Positions 1 through 8,476 are shown, counted from the stretch's first letter. The stretch is DNA of 30,083 nucleotides from a virus (IMGVR_UViG_3300037076_000109:1-30083); one strand, 5' to 3'. Program-made: numbers and translations. The notes: generated by a model not told the origin, from the sequence alone.

Positions 1-117
1 AACGTGGGACCCGAAAGCCTCTTGCAGCGATTGGTAAGATCCTCGGGTGGCTATCTTTGGCCCTCGCGGCGGTGACGGGATACATTCAGCTTCGATATGA
101 CGTTTCAGTTGTTCCAT
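1..117 (-). CDS. Partial ORF of unknown function, cut by the left window edge
   Basis: An open frame begins with ATG at 117 and stays open for 39 codons to base 1. It is preceded by AGGGGAGAGT, a good Shine-Dalgarno site at the right distance. The visible N-terminus (MEQLKRHIEAE...) is hydrophilic, with no signal peptide and no motif I recognise. It follows the fibre gene in the same direction after about 70 bases, so it may be another tail accessory or a lysis gene. That is inferred from position only. Confidence 0.55.
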   Translation of the reverse strand, partial: MEQLKRHIEAECIPSPPRGPKIATRGSYQSLQEAFGSHV

Positions 118-187
118 ACTCTCCCCTAAACCCATCTAACCCGTTCACTCGTGCGTTTCATGCGACTAGTCTCATCAACTTGGGTGC

Positions 188-2596
188 CTAGTAATTTCCG
201 CCAAACATTGGTCCGATTCGGAGCGTTGTATCGCCCCCCGCTATGCCGACGTATCTGCCGGAAGGAATTGCAGTATCAACTTTTTGAATCTTCGGCGCTC
301 CGTTCACATAGCACGTCTGGATTGTTCCCACTGTGGTCATGCTGAGCACATCCCCGGCGGATGCGGTATAAGCAACTGTTGATCCAATCTGCGTTGGCGT
401 GCCGGATATGAATTTGAAAAGCTGTACTCCGGTCCCTTGAACATAGAAGCACGCATACATTGTTTCAACGGATGGACTCACTCGGCTTAGAACCGCGACC
501 GATCCCGCCGACGCCGGTAGCGTGACTATCGGAATTTGAATCCTCAGATTGTCACTACTCAGGGCGGTCGCGTAGTACATATAGCAACCCGTTGTCCCCA
601 CGGTCGCGCACGTCACTAAATTGGTGTTTATGCTGAGAGGTTGCGGAATGGTCGGGACTTGCGTCCACGGTGTGGTCAGATTTGCATTCGTTCGAGTGAA
701 ATCGTCGTAGACCACCGTTGTCACCGCCGCTGCCACGGTAGGAACGTAGGGGGGAATGTAATACCTGTACGCGCTTACTTGCGGTTTGGCGCTCCAGAAA
801 GTGAGCCATGCGTTGTAGATGAGCGAATTGCCGAATGCATTTGGGTGTATGCCGTCAGCGCCGAGTACGGTGCTGACGGCATACGACGAGAGCGGCGCGG
901 TGAAAATGTTCCCACTTGGATAGGTGGCGCTGATCCACGTAGCCAACGGCGCTTGCGTTGCCTGACAGGTGCTGGGCGAGCCTTCAAATATTGGCAGCAG
1001 GTGATACACGGTGATCCCGGCTGTTGTTAGTTGAGAAACAATGCTGGCGTAGTTCGTCTCAACCGTTCCGAGCGAGATTGAGTAAGCGCACAAATCGTTC
1101 CGACCGATGTTCAGCACCACGGCTTTAGGCTTCAACGCGATGATTTCAGGGATTTCGAGGAGTACGTCGCCGGTCGCATCTGATCCACCGGCCAGAGTGA
1201 TGGCCCTCGCATTTGTCTGTGCCAGCACCGAGAACGCTTGCGCATACGTTCCTGCATAGTAACCCACTGTTTTTGAATCCCCCACAAAAGCCACGTCGGT
1301 GCCAATCGGGATTGCGCTCGAAATACTTAGGGACGAGACAGCTATACTGCCCCCAAAATCGAACACGGCGAACCGTCCAAGGTTGGGCATATTGACCGTC
1401 TGCGGGTCCGAAACTTGAAACTGATACGACGCTGAGACTGCCGCACTGTGTGTCGTTAGGTCGCTGGCGGTACAGGTAAGCGTGTCAAAGTTTCTGTTGG
1501 CGGTTACAAATATTTGATCGCCTGCGGAATAAGCTAGATTACTGGGCGATTGTGCCAGCAGCGTTCCCGTTGCCCCTCCACCCCACACAACTACCAGCCC
1601 CGTTGAGCCAGTGTTCATGCCCATTTGACACACCGCATTGTAATAAGTCCCAGACGTTTCGGTGCTGCGAACGCCAAAGCCCAGACCATAGGTTGTGCTT
1701 CCCGCTGTCGGGGCTGTCATGGTCGCGGAGACTGTCCAATTTGCGAGCGTCGTGTAGTAGTTGTAATCCAAGCTGCTCGCAAACCCAGACGTTGCAGTTC
1801 CGGCAAAGTTGAGTGTCCCACCCGAAGTCGTAGGCGTCGGACTGACGCCGTGGTTTATGTAACCAGACAAGGAAGACCAAGATGTTTGATTGAGAATAAC
1901 GCCGGAAGCAAGTAACCCAGACACGCCGCCCGGTCCGCACCCGGTACCGTCCCCCTTAACGTATAGATCTGTACATGGTCCGGTTGCCCCGCCGATGATG
2001 ATGGGGTTCGTAGCGCCAGCCGCGACGATGCCTGGGAAACCCACCGCCTGGGATACGCCAGAGCCGGTCACGGTAACCCCCGCCGGAAGCGACCCGCTGC
2101 CAATAGGGCCGGTTGGGCCTGTCGGGCCGGTTGGGCCGGTTGGGCCTATGGCGCCGGGGATCATGTTCACCGGAATGCTCGAGACACCGGTGGCCGGGTT
2201 CCAGCTCGACCAGTCCCACGATGAGCCTGCGGTCACAATCGAGACCCCAGGGTACTGCGTGACCTGTCCCGTCGCGGTGTTGGTGATGGTGACGTGGTAG
2301 CGGATATTCAAGGGCGTAGTCAGCGCAGGGTTCGCGAGCTTGAATGTCGATGCGAACTGACCGGCGACGACATTCACACACTTCGTCGACTTGACGGCCT
2401 GGAATGCTCCGCCCACCGAGAATGCGATCGGGCTGTCGGTGGCGTCGGTCGCATAGGCGCAGTACTTACCCTTGATGCCGTCCCCGCCTGCATCCGAGAT
2501 CTCATTGGTGTTGGTCGTCGTGATGGTCAGGTAGTTGGACTGTGCCAGTACGCACGCAGGCGCAGCGAGGCTCAGCAGCAGCAATAGCTTCCGCAT
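188..2596 (-). CDS. Secreted-type tail fibre / receptor-binding protein with SGNH (GDSL) hydrolase domain
   Basis: This 802-residue protein starts at ATG 2596 behind GGGGAGAT. Residues 1-18 look like a Sec signal peptide (MRK, a Leu run, then VLA before Gln). A collagen-like GPT repeat lies near residues 149-164. A beta-rich LamG-like region follows at about 225-430. The SGNH esterase core comes next: block I GDS near 439, block III GRND near 498 and block V DGIHP near 582, which supply the Ser and the Asp/His of the catalytic triad. A second jellyroll-like region (from YDDFTRT) fills the C-terminus. In phages such hydrolases deacetylate or cleave surface glycans during adsorption. The last large gene after the tail-tip module is the usual fibre position. 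The signal peptide is unusual for a virion protein; a secreted adhesin or esterase is the alternative. Confidence 0.8.
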   Translation of the reverse strand: MRKLLLLLSLAAPACVLAQSNYLTITTTNTNEISDAGGDGIKGKYCAYATDATDSPIAFSVGGAFQAVKSTKCVNVVAGQFASTFKLANPALTTPLNIRYHVTITNTATGQVTQYPGVSIVTAGSSWDWSSWNPATGVSSIPVNMIPGAIGPTGPTGPTGPTGPIGSGSLPAGVTVTGSGVSQAVGFPGIVAAGATNPIIIGGATGPCTDLYVKGDGTGCGPGGVSGLLASGVILNQTSWSSLSGYINHGVSPTPTTSGGTLNFAGTATSGFASSLDYNYYTTLANWTVSATMTAPTAGSTTYGLGFGVRSTETSGTYYNAVCQMGMNTGSTGLVVVWGGGATGTLLAQSPSNLAYSAGDQIFVTANRNFDTLTCTASDLTTHSAAVSASYQFQVSDPQTVNMPNLGRFAVFDFGGSIAVSSLSISSAIPIGTDVAFVGDSKTVGYYAGTYAQAFSVLAQTNARAITLAGGSDATGDVLLEIPEIIALKPKAVVLNIGRNDLCAYSISLGTVETNYASIVSQLTTAGITVYHLLPIFEGSPSTCQATQAPLATWISATYPSGNIFTAPLSSYAVSTVLGADGIHPNAFGNSLIYNAWLTFWSAKPQVSAYRYYIPPYVPTVAAAVTTVVYDDFTRTNANLTTPWTQVPTIPQPLSINTNLVTCATVGTTGCYMYYATALSSDNLRIQIPIVTLPASAGSVAVLSRVSPSVETMYACFYVQGTGVQLFKFISGTPTQIGSTVAYTASAGDVLSMTTVGTIQTCYVNGAPKIQKVDTAIPSGRYVGIAGGDTTLRIGPMFGGNY
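2108..2147. repeat. Collagen-like 9-base repeat inside the fibre gene
   Basis: Near-identical GGGCCNGTNGG-type units encode the Gly-Pro-Thr repeats near residues 149-164 of the SGNH fibre. Such repeats form short trimeric collagen-like stalks in phage fibres. Confidence 0.75.
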
Positions 2597-2627
2597 AATC
2601 TATCTCCCCTTGTTTTGGTTGGTGGTT

Positions 2628-3485
2628 CTACCAGCTAAAGCCGGCCGCTGCCGAGACGCTCGAGTCGGCGACGCTCGTCGCCATGATGGCTCCCCCGCCA
2701 TGAGTTGTTACCGCCGCCGTGAAGGTTCCTGTGTTGCCCGAACCGCTTACACTGCAGCCTGCCACTGATCCAGTCGCAAGGCTCCACGTCACGCCCGTAA
2801 TCGATGAACCAGTGACGGTCGCGGTCACGCTGACGTTTCCCCCAGTAGTCGTCGTTCCGCCACTTGGCGATAGCGTGATAAGGATGCCTCTGCCGCTCGT
2901 TCCGCCGCCGCCCGTCGTTCCACCGTTCCCGCTTGAATCGCAGGTAGTCACGATGCCGGATCCAATCCATCCATAGGAGAGGTAGAGCTGGTACGTGATG
3001 AAATTGGTGAACGCCACATACTGGCTAATGGTCGGGTCGAAGGCCACGTAGTAGGTGGTCTGAAAGGCTTCCCCGGTCAGCGTGGCCGCCGGAGCTACCA
3101 AAGTCGTTCCGTCCCCGCGCGTAAAGGTTCCAGCCGTGCCGACTGGATTCCCGGTCTGGTAAATCTGGATGTCGGCCGTTGCTCCGCCGGCGTGGACAAC
3201 AGAGTCAAGCACCATGTTTGAGAAAATGCTTTTCCCCGAATTGCCAAACTTGCCGGTGAGCAGGAATGTATAGTCGGTCACGTCCGACAGCGCTTCCTGC
3301 ATCTGGCCGACCAGGTTGAATGAGCAGAACTTGAAGTGCAGTGTCTTGCCCACCAACGATGGGTCGAAGGGATACGAGAACACGGCATCATCGAGACGCA
3401 AAAACTGCGCGCCGGCTCCATGGGCTGCGATGGGCGAGGCGAAGACCCCGCGCCGCGTGTAGCCGGACAGCGCGCTTATCGTCAT
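2628..3485 (-). CDS. Tail-tip associated protein with C-terminal bacterial Ig-like domain
   Basis: This 285-residue protein starts at ATG 3485 after GGAGAACGTT. Residues 1 to about 190 form a hydrophilic beta-rich domain of unknown family, with no signal peptide. After a Gly/Thr/Ser linker (near 190-205) comes a domain typical of bacterial Ig-like (BIG2-type) modules, with the pattern ITLSPSGG...VTATVTG...VTWSLATG...GTFTA. Ig-like modules on phage tails are generally thought to bind carbohydrate weakly. It lies between the large hub/fibre protein and the SGNH fibre, consistent with a minor tail or fibre-attachment protein. The N-terminal function is unknown. Confidence 0.65.
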   Translation of the reverse strand: MTISALSGYTRRGVFASPIAAHGAGAQFLRLDDAVFSYPFDPSLVGKTLHFKFCSFNLVGQMQEALSDVTDYTFLLTGKFGNSGKSIFSNMVLDSVVHAGGATADIQIYQTGNPVGTAGTFTRGDGTTLVAPAATLTGEAFQTTYYVAFDPTISQYVAFTNFITYQLYLSYGWIGSGIVTTCDSSGNGGTTGGGGTSGRGILITLSPSGGTTTTGGNVSVTATVTGSSITGVTWSLATGSVAGCSVSGSGNTGTFTAAVTTHGGGAIMATSVADSSVSAAAGFSW

Positions 3486-3500
3486 AACGTTCTCCTTAGG

Positions 3501-6209
3501 CTACCAACGCCAGACCTGAATGTTTCTTCCGTAGGCATCAACGGTCCCGCTCCCGCTGCTCGTGCCTTCTATCTGAAAGTTGATGACCAGTCGAGCTACT
3601 GCCCATCCAAGACTTGCAGCGGTGTTTGCTGGAGAAACGCCGAATGCGGTATATACACCATCGAACTCAACTCCGTCCCAGGTGGTAATGTTTCCGGTCA
3701 CGTCCCGGTGCCAGAAGATGCGAATGTGGTGGTAGGTGCTGATTCCCCATGTCTGCGGATTGCCGAGGATCGTCGAAGCGTGCCAGTTGTTGTACTCCCA
3801 GCTACCAGAACCACTCGCGCACTGGCAGTCGAATACCACTGTGCGGCCGTCTGCCATCACTTGGTTCATATCCAACTCCATATTCAAAACTTGAGTTGGA
3901 TCGGTGAACGCGACTTCCAAGTCGTAGCAGAAATTCTGCGACGTGGTGTCGGATGCGAAGAAAAGCGAGTATCGCTCACCGCCATTGCCGGTGTAAGTGA
4001 AATTGAAATTCCGGCCCACCGTTGGTGAGATGTAAGCCGATGTTCCCGTGCTCGTCCCAGGAGTCCCGGTATCGTGGACTCCCAGCCAGGTGCCCGGCGT
4101 CGTAGCGTTATCGAGGATGCCAGAATTAACTGCCCCACCTGGAATAGTAGGAGCACCTGAACCTCCGCCTCCACCTCCAGACACCAGCGTCATGGTCGAG
4201 TAGGCGATCAGCTCGCCGTCGAGGTAGCTCAGCGTCTGCCACCCGTCCGCCGCGGCCGAGCTCGCGGAGACAAGCGGAGGGGCAAAGTCATCGAGGACGA
4301 CATTGAAGGTTGTTGTGGTATCGGGATCGGCGACCGCACCCACGCCGCTCAGCAGCGTGCCCATGCGCGCCGGTTCCTCAATGATGCCGATCGGCGCGTA
4401 GTCGGTTCCGTCGGTCGAGAGAAACACCTGGCAGCCGCCCCAGTTGTCTGTCTGCCCGCAAACGCCGATCCAGATCTCCGCGCCGCCCGACCGGAACATG
4501 CGGTCCATCGGCTCGAAAATAATGGGCGCGGCCACCATGCCTGGATATTCGCGCCCCGGCTTGCCGCCGCCGCCGCCCGGGCTGCGCTGAAATCTGGCAG
4601 GCTGGCCGGCGCCCCAAGGGAAGTCTTCAGCGGTGATGGTGATCTCGGCCGTCTTCTCATCCTCCTCGATGTCCTCGATCCGCACCGGCCAACGCACAAT
4701 GCCATAGTCCGGGTTTGGATGTGTCACGGTCACCACATCCATCTTCTCGAGGTGCGGGAAACACTGGTTGAGCTTGAAGCGGAATTTCCGGTACGGATAG
4801 CTCTTGCGGGTCAACAGAGCGTTCAGCACGCTCTGCGCGACGTTTGCCGTGGTGATCTGGTGCGCCGTGACTGTATCGCACGGCCGGAGTCCGATCTGCT
4901 GGACCGAAGCCTGGTTCAGGTCGCTGATCGGATCGATGTTGTAACTGTTCGCCCGGTTGCGGAATTCGAGCTTCATGTAATTCGAGTTGTCAGCAAGGGC
5001 TGGAAGGTCGATCGCCAAAGGCTCCTCCTGGCCCTGCTGTATGAAGTCGTCGATGGTGAGGTCATAGAGCGGCTGCGTAACCGGTGTGAACTGGCGCCCG
5101 AATCCGACCACGGTCGTATCACCATAGGGCACGATCTTGAGTAGCCCGTCCCAACTCCAGAAGGGCTCGGAGTTAGCCAGCTTCGCCAGGTCATCAATCA
5201 CCTGGCTCGCAGCTGACGCGGTCTCATAATAGGGCGAGAAGAAGATGCCATTCGCGACGCAATAGTTCGAGAGCTGCGTCATGTCGCCGAGCCAGGGGAA
5301 CTGCGCGCCGATGTACGGATCGGTGAGAATAGTGGTCACGAGCGCGGCCGGATCGCAGTCCATGATGCCGCCGCCGAATGCAAGCTTGCCGCCGTTCAGA
5401 AGCTCGAAGTTGAACGTGGGGACGTTGGCGCCGCTGCCGAGATCCATGTTCTGATCGGCGACCATCACCAGGCCCGGATAGTTATGCGCGTGGGTTGAAT
5501 AATTGGCCGCGAGATAGCCCCAGGCGCTCTGCGGGCGCGTGCCGAGAAAGAAGCTCAATCGCAGATATTCAGCCGGCGCGGAGGTGATCGCTTCATGCGT
5601 CGCCTGCTGAGTGTAGGCATAGCTGATGGTTACCGTCTTGCCCGCGTCGACCGCTGCGAAGGTGTAGGTCCCTGTCGCGCTGACGGCGTAATGCAACGCG
5701 CCTGGAGAGCCCACCGTCTTCGCCAGGGGGAGTTGATGGAAGCCAGCGATAGTGGTCAGGCCGTCCGACCCGAAGTCGTCCACCGTGGCCGAATAGGAGC
5801 CCTGGTACGTCACGCCCTCGTCGTAATAGAAGGCGCTGCCTGCATGGCTGACCGCATACGAGCCGCCGCCGCCTGGAATTGTGTAGTACTCAGTGGCGGG
5901 CGTCAGCTGCTGGCCGCCCGACTGGTCGTAGATGTTCCCCACTCCATCGGCGCCGCCGTACTGAGTCGCCTTCGAAAGCAGCATCAGCACCGCGGCGTAA
6001 TATTCATATCCGGTCACCCCACCGCCGCCCTTGCCTCCCTGGCTCGTCTTCGTCGCGTTGAAGTGCACGTAATCGATGAGCTTCGGCGAGACGATGTTGG
6101 TGCCTAACAGGATGGGTACGTTGACGCCGAACTCCGACGTCTGCACCTGCATCGAGCCGAGCCTGTTGGGCTGCGTGTTGCGGCTGCCGGCATTGAAGAG
6201 TCCGCTCAT
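3501..6209 (-). CDS. Large tail tip / host-specificity protein (gpJ-like, GTA gp15 position) with C-terminal secreted-type beta-sandwich
   Basis: I place the start at ATG 6209 (902 residues, MSGLFNAGSRN...). It overlaps the stop of the NlpC/P60 gene as ATGA, and the frame upstream of 6209 is only a shadow of that gene. The N-terminal ~600 residues resemble phage central tail hub proteins (putative tail protein family PF13550), including VTHPNPDYGI and the following IEDIEEDEKTAEITITAEDF strand pair. A GSGGGGGG linker near residue 685 leads to a separate C-terminal module (about 690-902) with many aromatics. That module resembles beta-sandwich domains I associate with acidobacterial secreted proteins (DPTQVLNMELDMNQVMADG region). 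The order DUF2460, DUF2163, NlpC, hub is the gp12-gp15 order of Rhodobacter gene transfer agent tails. Confidence 0.85.
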   Translation of the reverse strand: MSGLFNAGSRNTQPNRLGSMQVQTSEFGVNVPILLGTNIVSPKLIDYVHFNATKTSQGGKGGGGVTGYEYYAAVLMLLSKATQYGGADGVGNIYDQSGGQQLTPATEYYTIPGGGGSYAVSHAGSAFYYDEGVTYQGSYSATVDDFGSDGLTTIAGFHQLPLAKTVGSPGALHYAVSATGTYTFAAVDAGKTVTISYAYTQQATHEAITSAPAEYLRLSFFLGTRPQSAWGYLAANYSTHAHNYPGLVMVADQNMDLGSGANVPTFNFELLNGGKLAFGGGIMDCDPAALVTTILTDPYIGAQFPWLGDMTQLSNYCVANGIFFSPYYETASAASQVIDDLAKLANSEPFWSWDGLLKIVPYGDTTVVGFGRQFTPVTQPLYDLTIDDFIQQGQEEPLAIDLPALADNSNYMKLEFRNRANSYNIDPISDLNQASVQQIGLRPCDTVTAHQITTANVAQSVLNALLTRKSYPYRKFRFKLNQCFPHLEKMDVVTVTHPNPDYGIVRWPVRIEDIEEDEKTAEITITAEDFPWGAGQPARFQRSPGGGGGKPGREYPGMVAAPIIFEPMDRMFRSGGAEIWIGVCGQTDNWGGCQVFLSTDGTDYAPIGIIEEPARMGTLLSGVGAVADPDTTTTFNVVLDDFAPPLVSASSAAADGWQTLSYLDGELIAYSTMTLVSGGGGGGSGAPTIPGGAVNSGILDNATTPGTWLGVHDTGTPGTSTGTSAYISPTVGRNFNFTYTGNGGERYSLFFASDTTSQNFCYDLEVAFTDPTQVLNMELDMNQVMADGRTVVFDCQCASGSGSWEYNNWHASTILGNPQTWGISTYHHIRIFWHRDVTGNITTWDGVEFDGVYTAFGVSPANTAASLGWAVARLVINFQIEGTSSGSGTVDAYGRNIQVWRW

Positions 6210-6628
6210 AGGGTGAACACCTTGTACGGCCTGTGCCGGAGCTGTCCGTCGGTGAGGGCGTTGGCGGTCATCACGCCGTCCGGCTTGAGCGAATGAACAA
6301 CCGTGGGCCAGTCGACAATGATGGCCCCGTGCGAGTAGGCGCGGCCGATCTTCCACACCGTGAAGTTGCCGGGCTCGAGCGAGTCTGTTTCGATTGCGCC
6401 GATCGAGAGGATCTTGTCGACGTAGCGCTCCTCGGAGAAATGGAGAAACCACTGCTCGGAATATTCGGGAATGTCGATCGTTCCCAGCAGCCCCAGCGAT
6501 TGATAGACCCTGACAGGAAATAATGCGCAGTCGGCCGCGAGGCCTTTGGCCGCCTGGTGATGGCCGTAGGGCGTCCCCACCCAGGTCAAGGCTTCGGCGA
6601 CTACCAGCTTGCGTCTGAGTGCGTCCAT
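6206..6628 (-). CDS. NlpC/P60-family tail peptidoglycan peptidase
   Basis: This 140-residue protein starts at ATG 6628 behind GAGGCTTCC. NlpC/P60 Cys peptidases cut peptide bonds in peptidoglycan stems; on a tail tip they open the wall during DNA entry. The nucleophile is Cys34 in AADCALF, the catalytic His is His100 in YSHGAIIVDW, and His112 in VVHSLKPDGV sits where the third polar residue is expected. The length matches single-domain tail members such as GTA gp14. Its stop overlaps the hub start by four bases (ATGA), implying translational coupling. An AT-rich 75-base gap with a hairpin separates it from the preceding hub gene. Confidence 0.88.
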   Translation of the reverse strand: MDALRRKLVVAEALTWVGTPYGHHQAAKGLAADCALFPVRVYQSLGLLGTIDIPEYSEQWFLHFSEERYVDKILSIGAIETDSLEPGNFTVWKIGRAYSHGAIIVDWPTVVHSLKPDGVMTANALTDGQLRHRPYKVFTL

Positions 6629-6652
6629 GGAAGCCTCGTTGTCGAAAAGGGC

Positions 6653-6687
6653 GGAATATTATTAGCTCCGCTTACTAATTAAATTCC
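6653..6687. other. AT-rich imperfect inverted repeat between hub and NlpC genes
   Basis: Arms at 6653-6665 (ggaatattattag) and 6675-6687 (ctaattaaattcc) pair at 11 of 13 positions around a 9-base loop. It fills most of the only sizeable gap in the tail-tip module and is much more AT-rich than its surroundings. It has no U-tract, so an mRNA-processing or attenuation hairpin seems likelier than a strong terminator. Confidence 0.5.
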
Positions 6688-6703
6688 AGCGTTTTGACAA
6701 ACC

Positions 6704-7600
6704 TCAGTACGCCGTCGTCGGCTGCGGCACGAATTCGAAGCCGCCCCAGTTGGCTGCGTTTGAGAAGCGCGATCCACACAGCCCGAGGTCCTGATGACAA
6801 GTGGGCATGATGGTGAACGCGTCGCCGGCGCCAGGAGCGACGAGCGCGGGCGTCTGCAGGGCGATCTTGCCGCCGGTGTGGAGATATGTGCGCACCCAGT
6901 ATGTAAGGCCCGCAAGCACGCCGCCCGTGAACGTGATGGTGCCGCCATCGTAGTAGTCGTCGGCCGCCGTGAGCGAGGTCGAGAATCCGTTGACGGTCCC
7001 GCTCCCTACCGTGCCCGATGTTGTGAAGGTGGCCGCCACCGCCCCGCAGTCGGTCGAGTAGATCACTTTTGTACAGGTCGACATGATGGTGTCCATCGGC
7101 CAGTTGCGATCGAGCAGGTGCACCATAGGTTTCACATTCAGGTCGGCTGAAATGCGGCCGATGTTCTGAATGTCGAGGATCTGGCCGAGGAAGCGCGGCG
7201 CCCTGCCCAGCCAACGCTGCCCAGGCCCGGCCGAGAATGCTCGCTCGATCCTCACCGTTGCGAAGTCCCACTCGTGCCGCGCGATCCGCGCCAGCAATGG
7301 CACGCCGTTCAAGTGGACGCTGTCGTCGCACTCGACGATGACCGTGGCGTCGGAGGCCTGCAGGCCGCTCTCGCAGCGCAGCGCCGGGCGCTTGAAGTTG
7401 GGCGGCCCAGGCGACCATACATGTCCGCCCAGGCTCACCGCGAACAGCGAGCTCGTCCAGCGCAGCGTTGCCCCGGCCGGTGCGTACAGGCCTGGCCGCA
7501 GCGAGATCGAGTAGAGTTCCGCCAGCAGCATGTATTGCGGGCGGGAATTGAGAAAGTTGAGCAGGTCCGAGTTGCCGTTGTACGCAACCAGGTCGATCAT
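6704..7600 (-). CDS. DUF2163 / phage BR0599-family tail hub protein (GTA gp13-like)
   Basis: I choose ATG 7600 (298 residues, MIDLVAYNG...), which overlaps the preceding stop as ATGA; the longer frame to 7702 is a shadow. The C-terminus carries the BR0599 signature: Cys176 and Cys185 (STCTKVIYSTDC), then Cys268 and Cys275 in CHQDLGLC, followed by SRFSNAANWGGFEFVP. In gene transfer agents this family forms the ring between distal tail protein and tip. Lambda gpL, which acts at the same place, binds an iron-sulfur cluster, and the four spaced cysteines here suggest a similar site. Cluster binding is inference; the family assignment rests on motif recognition. Confidence 0.82.
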   Translation of the reverse strand: MIDLVAYNGNSDLLNFLNSRPQYMLLAELYSISLRPGLYAPAGATLRWTSSLFAVSLGGHVWSPGPPNFKRPALRCESGLQASDATVIVECDDSVHLNGVPLLARIARHEWDFATVRIERAFSAGPGQRWLGRAPRFLGQILDIQNIGRISADLNVKPMVHLLDRNWPMDTIMSTCTKVIYSTDCGAVAATFTTSGTVGSGTVNGFSTSLTAADDYYDGGTITFTGGVLAGLTYWVRTYLHTGGKIALQTPALVAPGAGDAFTIMPTCHQDLGLCGSRFSNAANWGGFEFVPQPTTAY

Positions 7601-8289
7601 TGAATAACCGTCCGCAGCTTCAGCGTCTTGCATTCGTGCACCAGGTACGCGAATTGATCGATGTCGGTGTCGGGAGCGTCGAAGCGGCAGAGATAGACCC
7701 AATTGAAATCAGCCGAGATGACCGCATTCAACGCCGGCGCACTGGCAAACTGAATGATGCCGCCCGGGAGCAGGGTCCAGGTCGATACCAATGCCCCGTC
7801 GACGTAGATCACCGGCGTTGCTGCCGGGTCCGGAGTCTGCACAATTTCGAGGTATGGACCCACGGTGCGGCAGAGCTGAAAGTTGATTGTCGATCCATCG
7901 CCGATGGCGAGCTGCTGACCGTAGACCTGCGAGTCGGCAGGATTGAGGGTGAGCGTTGAGAGCTTCAGGTAGAACGGCATCAGGTCGCCGTGTTGCTGTG
8001 AAAAGAAGCCGAGCAGCTTATCGAACTCCGGATACACGGGCGAACCGTCTTGCGAGGGCGGCGTGGTGGCCATGTTGGCGTCGAGGAAGGCCCAGTCGAG
8101 CTCGAAGGTCGTCACGGGCAGCTCACGCCACGATACGCCCGTCTCGCGACCGCTGGCGGCCCGGGAGAGGGTGTTATCGAAGGCGATGTTGCGCTTCACG
8201 TCGAGTTGAAGGCCCGCGAACTGGTCGGCAGGGAAATAGGGCAGCCCTGACGATACGTTCGCGGGCAGGGTGACGATCGGAGAGCTCAT
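7597..8289 (-). CDS. DUF2460-family distal tail protein (GTA gp12-like)
   Basis: This 230-residue protein starts at ATG 8289, directly after the DUF2934 gene. It has the features of DUF2460/TIGR02217 proteins: an N-terminal FAGLQLDVKRNIAFDNTLSRAASGRETGVSW region, LGFFSQQHGDLMPFYLK, and a C-terminal IDQFAYLVHECKTLKLRTV strand that ends the domain. These proteins form the hexameric distal ring joining the tail tube to the hub. The two genes downstream (DUF2163 and NlpC/P60) complete the standard module and are translationally coupled. Length is typical. Confidence 0.82.
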   Translation of the reverse strand: MSSPIVTLPANVSSGLPYFPADQFAGLQLDVKRNIAFDNTLSRAASGRETGVSWRELPVTTFELDWAFLDANMATTPPSQDGSPVYPEFDKLLGFFSQQHGDLMPFYLKLSTLTLNPADSQVYGQQLAIGDGSTINFQLCRTVGPYLEIVQTPDPAATPVIYVDGALVSTWTLLPGGIIQFASAPALNAVISADFNWVYLCRFDAPDTDIDQFAYLVHECKTLKLRTVIQ

Positions 8290-8293
8290 GCGC

Positions 8294-8476
8294 CTACCTG
8301 ACTACGGGTGAATGTGCGGCAAGGTTGACGACGTCGGGAGACTTGAGGAGTTGGTTGTCGGGTGTGTTGGCCAGCAGTTGCGCTTCTGCGTCGTACCAGT
8401 TTGAGTCGGCGTCCGAGTCTGGGTTCTTTTCCCAAAGAAAATAAGCTGCTACCGCGATTTCGTCGTGAGTATGCAT
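8294..8476 (-). CDS. Small DUF2934-family protein
   Basis: This 60-residue protein starts at ATG 8476 behind a strong AGGAGG site. The pattern EIAVAAYFLWEKNPD..ADSNWYDAEAQLL matches DUF2934, a short helical domain frequent in Acidobacteriota and some Proteobacteria and of unknown function. It sits between the tape measure and the distal tail protein, where tail genes are normally contiguous. It may be a host-derived insertion or a small tail assembly factor. No signal peptide or membrane segment is seen. Confidence 0.75.
   Translation of the reverse strand: MHTHDEIAVAAYFLWEKNPDSDADSNWYDAEAQLLANTPDNQLLKSPDVVNLAAHSPVVR

Noticed and set aside
6210-6452. N-terminal extension of the large tail-tip protein
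   Set aside because: The extra 81 codons are Arg-rich shadow sequence of the NlpC/P60 gene; ATG 6209 with ATGA overlap is the better start.
6660-6703. Sigma70 promoter in the AT-rich gap (TTGTCA with TAGTAA at 17 bases, minus strand)
   Set aside because: The -10 matches only three of six positions and the gap is better explained by the hairpin.
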